The notes: generated from the letters alone by a model not told the origin. A DNA stretch of 64,000 bases from VRUE01 sp035712345 (GCA_035712345.1 DASTAY010000030.1:9558-73557); one strand, 5' to 3'; shown: positions 8,075-15,452, counted from the first letter of the stretch. Translations and numbers: made by a program.

Positions 8075-9331
8075 TTACCCGTTGAGCCGTACCGGCAGCG
8101 ATTTGAGCTGGTTGAGGAAGGCGGACTCGATGAAGGTCGGAGCTCCGTCCAGCGTCATCTCGGGATAGCGGGCGAGCGTCTCCTCGAGCAGGATCTTCAG
8201 CTCGAGCCGGGCGAGGGCGGTGCCGAGGCAGAAGTGGCGGCCGCCGGCGCCGAAGGCCTGGTGCTCGGGGTTGCGGTGGACGTCGAAGCGGTTCGGTTCC
8301 TCGTAACGGGTCTCGTCGCGGTTGGAGGAGGCGTACCACATGACCACCTTCTCGCCCTTCTTGATCTTCGTTCCGTTCAGCACCGTGTCCTCGGTCGCCG
8401 TGCGGCGGAAGTGGGCGAAGGCGGGGAACATCCGCAGCGACTCCTCGACCACGCCCGGGATCAGCGCCGGGTCCTCGACCACCATGTCGCGCTGCTCGGG
8501 ATCTTCGATGAGCGCCCGCATGCCGCTGCAGTAGGTCGCCTTGGTGCTGTCGTTGCCGGCGGCGACGAGCAGGAAGAAGCCCATCACGATCTCGTGCTCC
8601 TCGAGCTTCTCCCCGTCGACCTCGGAGTTGACGAGGACGCTGGTCAGGTCGTCGGTCGGGTGCTCGCGGCGCTCGGCGATCATCGTGCTGCAGCGGGCGA
8701 AGACTTCCTCGATCGCCCTCTGGATCGTCGCTTCGATCGTCTCGGCGCCTTCCGGGCTGTAGTCGGGGTCGCTGGCGGCGAGCGCGGTGTTCATCAGCTC
8801 GGCCCAGGCGCGGTCGTCCTCCTCGGGGATTCCCATGAAGCTGCCGATCACGCGGGAGACGGCGGGCTGGGCGACGTCGGTGACGAGGTCGCAGGTCTCG
8901 CGGCCCTCCAGTCGATCGAGGACCCTGGTGACGATCTCGCGGATCGCCTCCTCGTGGGCGGCGATCCGCTTCGGCGTGAAGCCCGCCTGGAAGAGCGCCT
9001 TGAGGCGGTCGTGCTTGGGCGGGTCCATGCCTATGAACATCGCCCGCGCCAGCTCGATCGGGAAGACCTCGTCGATCGCGACGACGCCGCCGAGTTCGGA
9101 GGAGTAGGTCTGCCAGTCGCGGCTGACAGCGTGCACGTCCTCGGCGGTGGTAACCGACCAGAAACCGGCGGCCTCGGGGACTTCGGTGACCTCGCTGGTC
9201 CAATGGACCGGGCAGTGCGCCCGCATCTGGGCGAACAGCTCGTGCGGGGGGCCGTCGAGCCAGTGCTCACGCTCGAGAACCAGCTCCTGCTCGAGGTCCA
9301 GCTTCTCGGCGGTGTCGATCTCCTCGCTCAC
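8075..9331 (-). CDS. Cytochrome P450
   Basis: Soluble bacterial class I P450 of 418 residues, a haem monooxygenase needing ferredoxin and reductase partners, neither of which is nearby. The I-helix motif VAAGNDSTKA (about residue 250) carries the proton-relay Asp-Ser/Thr. The K-helix EESLRMFP gives ExxR, and the haem loop FGAGGRHFCLGTALARLE (about 354-371) contains the thiolate Cys. The sequence resembles actinobacterial CYP families acting on sterol side chains or terpenoids, but substrate cannot be assigned. An 18-bp inverted repeat at 9346-9363 just before the start matches one before the flavin monooxygenase at 15453, suggesting joint control. Confidence 0.92.
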   Translation of the reverse strand: MSEEIDTAEKLDLEQELVLEREHWLDGPPHELFAQMRAHCPVHWTSEVTEVPEAAGFWSVTTAEDVHAVSRDWQTYSSELGGVVAIDEVFPIELARAMFIGMDPPKHDRLKALFQAGFTPKRIAAHEEAIREIVTRVLDRLEGRETCDLVTDVAQPAVSRVIGSFMGIPEEDDRAWAELMNTALAASDPDYSPEGAETIEATIQRAIEEVFARCSTMIAERREHPTDDLTSVLVNSEVDGEKLEEHEIVMGFFLLVAAGNDSTKATYCSGMRALIEDPEQRDMVVEDPALIPGVVEESLRMFPAFAHFRRTATEDTVLNGTKIKKGEKVVMWYASSNRDETRYEEPNRFDVHRNPEHQAFGAGGRHFCLGTALARLELKILLEETLARYPEMTLDGAPTFIESAFLNQLKSLPVRLNG

Positions 9332-9345
9332 GCCCCGCGGATCTT

Positions 9346-9363
9346 ACTGGCTGGCTGGCCAGT
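9346..9363. promoter_or_regulatory. Putative TetR-type operator of the P450
   Basis: ACTGGCTGGCTGGCCAGT has 6-bp inverted arms ACTGGC and GCCAGT around TGGCTG and lies 15 bases upstream of the P450 start. It matches 14 of 18 positions of the repeat at 15419-15436 at nearly the same distance from its gene. TetR-family proteins commonly bind such repeats; the cognate regulator is not identified. Confidence 0.55.
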
Positions 9364-9386
9364 CACCAAACCGGGACGCCGCAGCG

Positions 9387-10325
9387 CTACCGGCAGGACT
9401 CGAGCGTCAGCCGCAGCCCCTCGTCGAGATCGGTCTGTGGGCGCCAGTCCAGCTCGCGCTCGGCCCGCGCCGGATCGATCGAGATCCGCTGCACCTCGCC
9501 CTCGCGGGCCGGGGCGAGCTCAGGCTCGAAGCCGTTCTCCCTGCCCTCGAGCGCGCCCAGCCGGGCGGCAAGTTCGATCACGTCGGTCTCGACCCCAGTG
9601 CCGACGTTGATCGGCCCGGTCGCGTCGGATTCGCCGGCGGCGAGCATCGCGACGACGACGTCGCCGACGTAGACGTAGTCGCGGGTCTGGCTACCGTCGC
9701 CGAATACCGTCGGGCGCTCGCCCGCGAGCAGGCGGCCGCAGAAGATCGCGATCACCCCCGCCTCGCCCAACGGGTCCTGGCGGGGGCCGTAGACGTTGCC
9801 GAAGCGCATGCTCACGGTCGAGAGCCCGTAGAGGCGCTCGTAGAGGGCGAGGTAGCCCTCGCCGCAGTACTTGCTCTGGCCGTAGGCGGAGAAGGGTTCG
9901 ATCGGCGCGTCCTCCTTCAGCGGCAGCTGCTTGTCGACGCCCTCGCCGTAGATCGCGCCGCCGGTGGAGGCGAAGACGAATCTGCGCACCCCCGCCAGGC
10001 GGGCCGCCTCGAGCAGGTTCGCCGTCCCACCGACGTTGATCGAGGCGTCGAAGGCCGGATCGGCAAGCGACTTGCGGACGTCGATCTGGGCCGCGAAGTG
10101 GAAGACCGTGTCGGGGCGCTCGGAGGCGGCCAGCGCGGCGAGCGCCTCGCCGTCCGTGATGTCCAGCTCGACGAGCTTCGCACCGGCGGCCAGAGCGCCG
10201 TCGAGGTTCACGCGCCTGCCGGTCGAGAGGTTGTCGACCACGACCACCTCCGCGCCCCGCTCGAGCAGGGCGTCGACGAGGTTCGAGCCGATGAAGCCGG
10301 CGCCGCCGGTGACCAGGGCCTTCAT
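9387..10325 (-). CDS. NAD-dependent epimerase/dehydratase (UDP-glucose 4-epimerase-like)
   Basis: Extended short-chain dehydrogenase acting on nucleotide-sugars. The 312-residue protein begins with the Rossmann motif TGGAGFIGSN (residues 6-15). The acidic residue in VVVVDNLSTG sets NAD preference. Catalytic residues are Ser/Thr in FASTGGAIYGEG (about 122) and YGQSK (Tyr about 147, Lys 151). The C-terminal half has RFGNVYGPRQDP and the VGDVV segment typical of GalE and UDP-glucuronate epimerases. It probably interconverts UDP-hexoses for cell-surface glycans. The P450 and sigma-factor genes lie on the same strand, separated by 55 and 26 bases. Exact sugar unknown. Confidence 0.87.
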   Translation of the reverse strand: MKALVTGGAGFIGSNLVDALLERGAEVVVVDNLSTGRRVNLDGALAAGAKLVELDITDGEALAALAASERPDTVFHFAAQIDVRKSLADPAFDASINVGGTANLLEAARLAGVRRFVFASTGGAIYGEGVDKQLPLKEDAPIEPFSAYGQSKYCGEGYLALYERLYGLSTVSMRFGNVYGPRQDPLGEAGVIAIFCGRLLAGERPTVFGDGSQTRDYVYVGDVVVAMLAAGESDATGPINVGTGVETDVIELAARLGALEGRENGFEPELAPAREGEVQRISIDPARAERELDWRPQTDLDEGLRLTLESCR

Positions 10326-10351
10326 GAGGCGGCGATCCTAAACGCTCGGCC

Positions 10352-11524
10352 TCAGGTCCCGTCGCATTCCCCCCGCCGCCGTTCGAGCAACCTCCGCTCG
10401 GCCGCGTCCTCGGTCATCTCCAAGGCCCGGCCGTAGGCGCGCCGGGCCTCCTCGTTGCGGCCCAGGCGGCGGAGCAGCTCGGCGCGGGTCGAGTGCAGGT
10501 AGCGGTAGTCGTCGAGCTCGAGCGAGTCGGCGATCGCGAGCCCTGCCGCGGGCCCCTCCGCTTCGGCGATCGCCGCCGCCCGGTTCAGCTCGACGACCGG
10601 CGAGCCCGAGAGGCGGGCCAGCTCGCCGTAGAGGGCGACGATCTGCGGCCAGTCGCGCGGCTCGCTCGCGTGCAGCGAGGCGATCGCGGCCTGGATCACG
10701 TAGGGACCGCGGCCGTGCAGCGCAAACGCCCGGTCCAGCGAGGCGCGGCCCGCGGCGATCTCCCCCTCGTCCCAGAGCGAGCTGTCCTGGTCGGCGAGCA
10801 GGACCAGGTCCTCGCCCTGGAAGCGCGCCTCCCGCCGAGCGTCGAGCAGCAGCATCATCGCCAGCAGGCCGTGGACCTCGGGCTCGTCGGGCATCAATTC
10901 GGCGAGCGCGCCGCCCAGCCGCAGCGCCTCGGCTCTGAGCTCGCCGCGCCCGCTGTAGCCCTCGTTGAAGATCAGGTAGACGACTGCGAGCACGGCGGCG
11001 ATCCGGTCCGGCAGCAGGTGGTCGGGCGGGACGCGGAAGGGAATCGCCGCCGCCTTGACCTTGCGCTTGGCGCGCACCAGCCGCTGCGCCATCGTCGCCT
11101 CCGGGACGAGGAAGGCGCGGGCGATCTCAACCGTGCTCAGCCCGCCCAACGTGCGCAGGGTCAGCGCCACCTGGGCCTCCGTCCCCAGGGCCGGATGGCA
11201 GCAGGTGAAGACCAGCTCGAGCCGCTCGTCCGGGAACGCAGGGCTCTCCATCTCGCTCTCGGCTCTCGTTGTCGCTTCCGCCTCCAGCAGACGCCTCTTC
11301 TCGGCCAGGTTGCGCTCGCGGCGCATCCGGTCGATCGCCCGGTTGCGGGCCGTGCTGACCAGCCAGCTGTCGGGATTGGCCGGCTCGCCCTCGCGCGGCC
11401 AGCGCTCGGCGGCGACGGCGAATGCCTCCTGGGCCGCTTCCTCGGCGAGGTCGATGTCGCCGAGGAAGCCGACCAGGGCGGCGAGGACGCGTCCCCACCG
11501 CTCGCGGAAGGTGCGCTCGACGAT
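10352..11524 (-). CDS. ECF42-type RNA polymerase sigma factor with C-terminal TPR extension
   Basis: ECF sigma factor of about 390 residues. Region 2 (AALVGFLGDIDLAEEAAQEAF to RNRAIDRMRRERN, split about residues 13-72) and region 4 (GLSTVEIARAFLVPEATMAQRL, about 128-150) are clear. The long C-terminal half (AVVYLIFNEGYSG onward) is the helical TPR-like extension of group ECF42. The group's hallmark partner, a DGPF/YCII protein, lies immediately upstream with stop and start regions overlapping. No ATG, GTG or TTG exists in frame near the conserved N-terminus; the only such start is at 11827, deep in the partner gene. I place the start at ATC (11524-11522), which has GGCGGAG eight bases upstream, but this is inferred. 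A -1 frameshift fusion to the partner is the alternative. Confidence 0.85.
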   Translation of the reverse strand: MVERTFRERWGRVLAALVGFLGDIDLAEEAAQEAFAVAAERWPREGEPANPDSWLVSTARNRAIDRMRRERNLAEKRRLLEAEATTRAESEMESPAFPDERLELVFTCCHPALGTEAQVALTLRTLGGLSTVEIARAFLVPEATMAQRLVRAKRKVKAAAIPFRVPPDHLLPDRIAAVLAVVYLIFNEGYSGRGELRAEALRLGGALAELMPDEPEVHGLLAMMLLLDARREARFQGEDLVLLADQDSSLWDEGEIAAGRASLDRAFALHGRGPYVIQAAIASLHASEPRDWPQIVALYGELARLSGSPVVELNRAAAIAEAEGPAAGLAIADSLELDDYRYLHSTRAELLRRLGRNEEARRAYGRALEMTEDAAERRLLERRRGECDGT

Positions 11525-11526
11525 CG

Positions 11527-11886
11527 CTACCGCTCCGCCAGCGGTCGCACCTCGATCGCGCCGCCGAGGCGCGCCGCCGGGATCCGGGCAGCCAGCTCTA
11601 TCGCCGCGTCGAGGTCGTCCGCCTCGAAGAAGAGGTACCCGCCGAGCGCCTCCTTGATCTCGACGAAGGGCCCGTCGGTGGTCAGCGCCTTGCCGTCCTC
11701 GACGCGCACCGTCGTCGCGGTCTCCGGCGGCTGCATCCGCACGCCGGAGCTGACGCCGGGGGTTTCGTTGATCGCCTGGTAGTCGGCGTAGACGGCCTTC
11801 TGCTCGTCCTCGCCGAGGCGAGCCCATGCCTCCGGGTCGTCCGGGGTGGGGGTGGAGCCCTGATGGATCAGCAGCATGTACTTCAT
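11527..11886 (-). CDS. DGPF/YCII-family partner protein of ECF42 sigma
   Basis: A 119-residue YCII-related protein (ferredoxin-like fold), beginning MKYMLLIH and containing TDGPFVEIKEALGGYLFFEA, the DGPF motif at about residues 70-75. In ECF42 loci such proteins are encoded next to the sigma factor and are its main target; the biochemical role is unclear (stress or metabolite sensing has been proposed). The start follows AAAAGGAGG. The frame is open upstream but the conserved start is ATG 11886. Its promoter carries the ECF42 motif, implying autoregulation of the pair. Confidence 0.88.
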   Translation of the reverse strand: MKYMLLIHQGSTPTPDDPEAWARLGEDEQKAVYADYQAINETPGVSSGVRMQPPETATTVRVEDGKALTTDGPFVEIKEALGGYLFFEADDLDAAIELAARIPAARLGGAIEVRPLAER

Positions 11887-11918
11887 CGCGTTCCTCCTTT
11901 TCGGGGATGGTCCCCTAT

Positions 11919-11947
11919 TAGACGAACGGGATGTGGCGAAATCGACA
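11919..11947 (-). promoter_or_regulatory. ECF42-type promoter of the DGPF-sigma operon
   Basis: On the minus strand TGTCGA (11947-11942), a 17-base spacer and CGTCTA (11924-11919) precede the DGPF start by about 33 bases. TGTCGA at -35 with a CGTC/CGAC-like -10 is, as I recall, the ECF42 consensus from Streptomyces. A small GGGGA/TCCCC hairpin (11903-11915) lies in the 5' leader. Confidence 0.65.
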
Positions 11948-11950
11948 GCC

Positions 11951-11998
11951 GACCACCTGGTTTGCTTCAATCGGGTGACCAGAGAAAGGAGGTGGTCC
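11951..11998 (+). promoter_or_regulatory. Super-Shine-Dalgarno with upstream sequestering arm
   Basis: AGAAAGGAGGTGGTCC (11983-11998) can pair with the whole 16-base 3' end of 16S rRNA, with one G-U wobble. Upstream, GACCACCT (11951-11958) is an exact complement of AGGTGGTC (11990-11997), so the transcript can hide its own ribosome-binding site in an 8-bp stem. The TTG of a 14-codon ORF follows 10 bases after the core AGGAGG. This is a good candidate for a translational switch. Confidence 0.55.
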
Positions 11999-12002
11999 TA
12001 AC

Positions 12003-12047
12003 TTGATTCACATGCTTGATGGGACTCTGGAGGTGCAGGGCCGCTAG
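12003..12047 (+). CDS. 14-codon mini-ORF behind a super-Shine-Dalgarno
   Basis: TTG ATT CAC ATG to TAG encodes MIHMLDGTLEVQGR. The initiation region is far better than needed for so small a peptide: 16 bases complementary to 16S rRNA with the core 10 bases from TTG. The internal ATG (12012) would be too far. The ORF lies in an otherwise gene-free 333-base stretch (11887-12219) between the divergent DGPF promoter and the convergent aldo/keto reductase, and is followed by a strong UUCG-loop hairpin. I do not know its function. It may be a leader-type or regulatory peptide, or the element may act as RNA. I have a recollection, not checked, of similar strings in other actinobacterial genomes. Confidence 0.45.
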   Translation: MIHMLDGTLEVQGR

Positions 12048-12160
12048 GCGCCGCACTGGTTCGGGCGCCCGGCGGAATCCACCCCGGGCACCGGCGATCG
12101 TCAGGGAGGCGGGTCTTGTCCCACCCGTTCGCTGTTCCCGTGTTCGTCTCCAAGCACCAG

Positions 12161-12194
12161 GCCGGGGCCGCCTTCGGGTGGCCCCGGCTCTTTC
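12161..12194 (+). terminator. UUCG-loop intrinsic terminator after the mini-ORF
   Basis: A 12-bp stem, GCCGGGGCCGCC (12161-12172) and GGTGGCCCCGGC (12177-12188), closes a TTCG tetraloop and is followed by TCTTTCGT. It is among the most stable hairpins in the window. It would end the mini-ORF transcript before the aldo/keto reductase stop at 12220, giving a small RNA of roughly 200 bases. Confidence 0.65.
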
Positions 12195-12219
12195 GTCAGG
12201 CCTCCAGACGCAGGCGGCC

Positions 12220-13092
12220 TCAGCCTGTGGGCGCTTCGCTCAGCCGCTCGAACTCCTCGTCGCTGAGCTCGATCTCCGCCGCCGCCACGTTCTCTTCCAG
12301 GTGGCTGACCGAGGACGTGCCGGGAATCGGGACCATCACGGGCGAGCGTCGCAGCAGCCAGGCCAGCGCTATCTGACCCGTGCTCGCCCGATGCGCAGCG
12401 GCGATCTCGGCGGCGGCCGCGCCGGGCTCGGCGAGGTCGCCCGCGGCGAGCGGGAACCAGGGGAAGAAGCAGATGCCGAGCTCCTCGCAGCGCTCGAGGA
12501 CGTCCTCGGAGCCGCGGTCGGAGAGGTTGAACCGGTTCTGGACGGAGACGACGTCGACGATCTCGCGCGCCTGTTCGAGCTGGGCGACCGTGACGTTCGA
12601 GATGCCGACGTGGCGCACCTTGCCCTCTTCCTGCAGTTCCTTCATCGCCCCGACCGAGTCTTCGTAGGAGACGTCGGGGTCGGGCGAGTGCAGCTGGTAG
12701 AGGTCGATCTGGTCGACCTCGAGGCGACGCAGCGAGCCCTCGCAGGCCTGCTTGAGGTGGTCGGGGTGGCCATTGCGCGGCCACTCGCCGGGCCCCGTGC
12801 GCTCGAGACCCCCCTTGGTCGCGATCGTCAGGCCCCTGTACGGGTGGAGGACGTCGGCGATCAGCTCCTCGCTGACATGGGGGCCGTAGGAGTCCGCCGT
12901 GTCGATCAGGTTGATGCCCAGCTCGGGGATGCGACCGAGCACCGAGAGCGCTTCCTGGGGATCCTCGGGCTCTCCCCAGACCCCCTTGCCGGTGATGCGC
13001 ATCGCGCCGAACCCCAGACGTCGCACCGATATGTCGTCGCCCAGCCTGAGTGTGCCGGCCGAGCTGTCCGTGAGTGGCCCGGCTGCGGGCAT
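12220..13092 (-). CDS. Aldo/keto reductase
   Basis: NADPH-dependent oxidoreductase of the AKR superfamily, 290 residues forming a TIM barrel. The first AKR signature is NLIDTADSYGPHVSEELI (Asp and catalytic Tyr about residues 60-65). The catalytic Lys is in IATKGGLER (about 92) and the His in YQLHSPDPDV (about 130). The NADPH-binding C-terminal loop is MVPIPGTSSVSHLEEN. It resembles the AKR13/YajO-like group that reduces aldehydes and ketones. ATG 13092; a second in-frame start is not conserved. It is convergent with the mini-ORF unit. Physiological substrate unknown. Confidence 0.88.
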   Translation of the reverse strand: MPAAGPLTDSSAGTLRLGDDISVRRLGFGAMRITGKGVWGEPEDPQEALSVLGRIPELGINLIDTADSYGPHVSEELIADVLHPYRGLTIATKGGLERTGPGEWPRNGHPDHLKQACEGSLRRLEVDQIDLYQLHSPDPDVSYEDSVGAMKELQEEGKVRHVGISNVTVAQLEQAREIVDVVSVQNRFNLSDRGSEDVLERCEELGICFFPWFPLAAGDLAEPGAAAAEIAAAHRASTGQIALAWLLRRSPVMVPIPGTSSVSHLEENVAAAEIELSDEEFERLSEAPTG

Positions 13093-13182
13093 CCCTCGCC
13101 TCCTTGATTGGTTTGGGCGCTCCTACCCGGTCACGTCTGAATGCACACCTGTCGGGAGTCGTCGGGGGTCGCGGCGATCCGG

Positions 13183-14208
13183 CTAGGCGAGCAGGCTCCG
13201 CGCGCACTCGGCGATCGTGTCGTCGAGTGGGCGGGGGGACCAGCCGAGCATCGCTCGGGCCTTCTCGCCGGAGACCGCCGTCTTCTTGCCGAGCTGGCCG
13301 GTGACCGACCGCGCGCTGGGATCGAAGAGCGCCATCGCGCGGACCAGCAGGTTCGGCACGGTGCGGGTCGGCACCTTGGCGGCGTCCTCCCCCAGGCGGT
13401 CGCGGAGAACCGCGGCGACCTCCGACATCCACCTGAAGGAATCGACCGCGATGAAGCGCTCCCCGCCGGCCTCGGGCGCAGTCATCGCGCGGATCTCCAG
13501 GTCGGCGACGTCGCGCACGTCGACGAAGCTGAAGCCGATCCGCGGCACGCCGGGCATCCCACCCAGCAGTCGTTCGATCGCCTGCAGGGAGAAGGAGCGG
13601 CCGTCACCCATCACCGGGCCGACGATCGCGCCCGGGTTGATCGTCGTCAGCTTCCCCTCCTCGCCGCGCTCGCGGACGAGGTCCCAGGCCGCCAGCTCGG
13701 CGATCGTCTTCGAACGAGCGTAGGGCGTCATCTTCAGGTTGTCGGGGTCGCTCCAGTCCCGCTCGTCCAGCGCCCGTCCGGACGCAGCCTTGCCGCCGCC
13801 GGTGATCGCGGCGACCGAGGAGGTGACGACGACCCGCTCGACTCCCGCGTCGAGGGAGGTGCGCAGCACCCGCAGCGTGCCCTCGCGCGCCGGCACGATC
13901 AGCTCGTCGGCGTCCTTCGGCTGGACCGGGGGGAAGGGCGAGGCGACATGGAGGACGTAGTCGCAGCCCTCGACCGCGCTGTCCCAGCCCTGGTCGGAGA
14001 GGAGATCGGCGGCAAGCACCGCGAGGCGGTCGCCGGCGTCGACCTGCGAGGCGACCGCGGCGCGGACCTCGGGCTCGCGCGCGGGGTCGCGCACGGTGGT
14101 GCGCACCGTGTAGCCCTGGCGCAGAAGCTCGACCACGCACCAACCGCCGAGAAAGCCCGAGCCGCCGCTGACGAGGACCGTCTTGCTGTTTGCTCCGGCA
14201 CCCTCCAC
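13183..14208 (-). CDS. Extended SDR, dihydroflavonol-reductase-like
   Basis: A 341-residue NAD(P)-dependent reductase. The Rossmann motif VSGGSGFLGGW is at residues 13-23, TTVRDPAR gives NADPH preference, and the catalytic YARSKTIAE (Tyr about 161, Lys 165) is preserved, with DVRDVADLEIRAM typical of the DFR/CCR/anthocyanidin-reductase group. The plant-like name reflects fold only; bacterial members reduce various aldehydes and ketones. No partner enzyme adjoins; an AKR lies 90 bases downstream on the same strand. Start ATG 14208; a poor RBS leaves GTG or a leaderless start possible. Confidence 0.85.
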   Translation of the reverse strand: MEGAGANSKTVLVSGGSGFLGGWCVVELLRQGYTVRTTVRDPAREPEVRAAVASQVDAGDRLAVLAADLLSDQGWDSAVEGCDYVLHVASPFPPVQPKDADELIVPAREGTLRVLRTSLDAGVERVVVTSSVAAITGGGKAASGRALDERDWSDPDNLKMTPYARSKTIAELAAWDLVRERGEEGKLTTINPGAIVGPVMGDGRSFSLQAIERLLGGMPGVPRIGFSFVDVRDVADLEIRAMTAPEAGGERFIAVDSFRWMSEVAAVLRDRLGEDAAKVPTRTVPNLLVRAMALFDPSARSVTGQLGKKTAVSGEKARAMLGWSPRPLDDTIAECARSLLA

Positions 14209-14351
14209 TTAGCTGCGCAGTATGACCGTGAGAGCACTCGGGTGTTCGATCGAGTGGAGCTTCCCTGCTCCTCGCATTGCGCATACAAAGTCCACAGCGG
14301 TCGAATTTCGCCCCCGGGGCGCTAGGCTGATCGTGCTTTCCGCGCTCACTC

Positions 14352-14729
14352 GTGATTGGGGGACTTGTGGTCACCAAGGTCGATTTCATCGGGATTCCTT
14401 CCACCGACAGCGAGCGCTCGCGGCGCTTCTACGTCGAGACGTTGGGGTTGCGGCCGGACGAGCGCGGCAAGTACGAGTTCTGGGCCGGCGACACCTGCTT
14501 CGGGATCTGGGAGCCGGCGCAGATGGGGATGGAGTTCGCCCCGCAGAAGAACGCCCATCCGGCCCTGCACGTCGAGGACGTCGCCGCCGCGCGGGCGGAG
14601 CTCGAAGGCAAAGGGGTCGAGTTCAGCGGCGAGACCATGGACACTGGCGTCTGCCATATGGCCCTCTTCACCGACCCCGACGGCAACGACCTGATGCTCC
14701 ACCATCGCTACGCGCCCTACGAGGGGTGA
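14352..14729 (+). CDS. VOC-superfamily protein (glyoxalase/bleomycin-resistance fold)
   Basis: A small protein of about 125 residues with the paired beta-alpha-beta-beta-beta modules of the vicinal-oxygen-chelate fold. VDFIGIPSTDSERSRRFYVE and the C-terminal FTDPDGNDLMLHHRY (metal-binding His/Glu-type end) are typical. Role unknown; relatives act in detoxification or as small-molecule binding proteins. The start is uncertain: GTG 14352 would be nearly leaderless, while GTG 14367 has GGGGGA only three bases upstream. The DHFR-like gene follows after 7 bases, so the two are probably co-transcribed. Confidence 0.8.
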   Translation: MIGGLVVTKVDFIGIPSTDSERSRRFYVETLGLRPDERGKYEFWAGDTCFGIWEPAQMGMEFAPQKNAHPALHVEDVAAARAELEGKGVEFSGETMDTGVCHMALFTDPDGNDLMLHHRYAPYEG

Positions 14730-14736
14730 GCCCGGC

Positions 14737-15375
14737 ATGTCCAAGCTGAGGTTCGAGATCTCGATCTCGCTCGACGGCTACGTCGCCGGTCCGAACCAGT
14801 CCGAGGAGCATCCGCTCGGCGAAGGGGGAGAGCAGCTGCACGAGTGGGTGCTCAAGCTCGCGGCCTGGCGCGAGCCGCACGGTCGCGAGGGTGGGGAGGT
14901 GAACGCCAGCACTCCGCTGATGGAAGAAGCGCAGAGCGGGGTCGGCGCAGTGATCATGGGGCGGAACATGTTCGGCGGTGGTCCAGGGCCGTGGGGCGAG
15001 GACCCGTGGCAGGGCTGGTGGGGCGAGGAGCCGCCCTTCCGCATGCCGGTCTTCGTCCTCACCCACCACGAGCGCGAGCCGTTGACGCTCGGCGAGACGA
15101 CCTTCCATTTCGTCACCGACGGGATCGAGTCGGCGCTGGAGCGGGCACGCGCGGCGGCCGGCGACCAGGACGTGACGATCGGCGGCGGCGCCGAAGCTGG
15201 CCGTCAGTACCTGTCCGCGGGCCTGGTCGATCAGATGCAGCTCAACCTCGTGCCGGTCGTGCTCGGCGACGGGGCGCGCCTCTTCGACGACGGCGCCGGC
15301 GCGGGCTTGGAGCTGGAGCCGGTCCTGGTAGTCGATACGCCCGAGGTGACCCATCTGCGCTATCGCGTCGGCTAG
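14737..15375 (+). CDS. RibD C-terminal/DHFR-like reductase
   Basis: A 212-residue protein of the dihydrofolate-reductase-like fold (RibD_C). It starts LRFEISISLDGYVAG, has AVIMGRNMFGGG for nucleotide contact, VTIGGGAEAGRQYLSAGLVDQMQL near residues 148-170, and VLGDGARLFDD. Members are NADPH-dependent reductases linked to riboflavin or folate chemistry but often of unknown substrate. It is longer than most (about 180) because of an insert rich in Trp, Gly and Glu around residues 80-95. Probably co-transcribed with the VOC gene. Confidence 0.85.
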   Translation: MSKLRFEISISLDGYVAGPNQSEEHPLGEGGEQLHEWVLKLAAWREPHGREGGEVNASTPLMEEAQSGVGAVIMGRNMFGGGPGPWGEDPWQGWWGEEPPFRMPVFVLTHHEREPLTLGETTFHFVTDGIESALERARAAAGDQDVTIGGGAEAGRQYLSAGLVDQMQLNLVPVVLGDGARLFDDGAGAGLELEPVLVVDTPEVTHLRYRVG

Positions 15376-15418
15376 GAGGGCCTGGCCTGGCGGCCCCCGG
15401 GGCTATGCGGCACGTCAC

Positions 15419-15436
15419 ACTGGCTGACCAGCCAGT
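15419..15436. promoter_or_regulatory. Putative TetR-type operator of the flavin monooxygenase
   Basis: ACTGGCTGACCAGCCAGT has perfect 8-bp inverted arms ACTGGCTG and CAGCCAGT with AC between. It lies 17 bases before GTG 15453 and shares its outer bases with the P450 operator at 9346-9363. If the upstream ATG at 15405 were used, the site would fall inside the coding region, so it also supports the GTG start. Confidence 0.55.
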
Positions 15437-15452
15437 CTGCGAAGATTGCCGC

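Noticed and set aside
14844..15450. Long N-terminal extension of the flavin monooxygenase back into the DHFR-like gene
   Set aside because: The extra residues are an out-of-frame reading of the reductase gene, and the operator at 15419-15436 lies in between. GTG 15453 gives the family-typical start.
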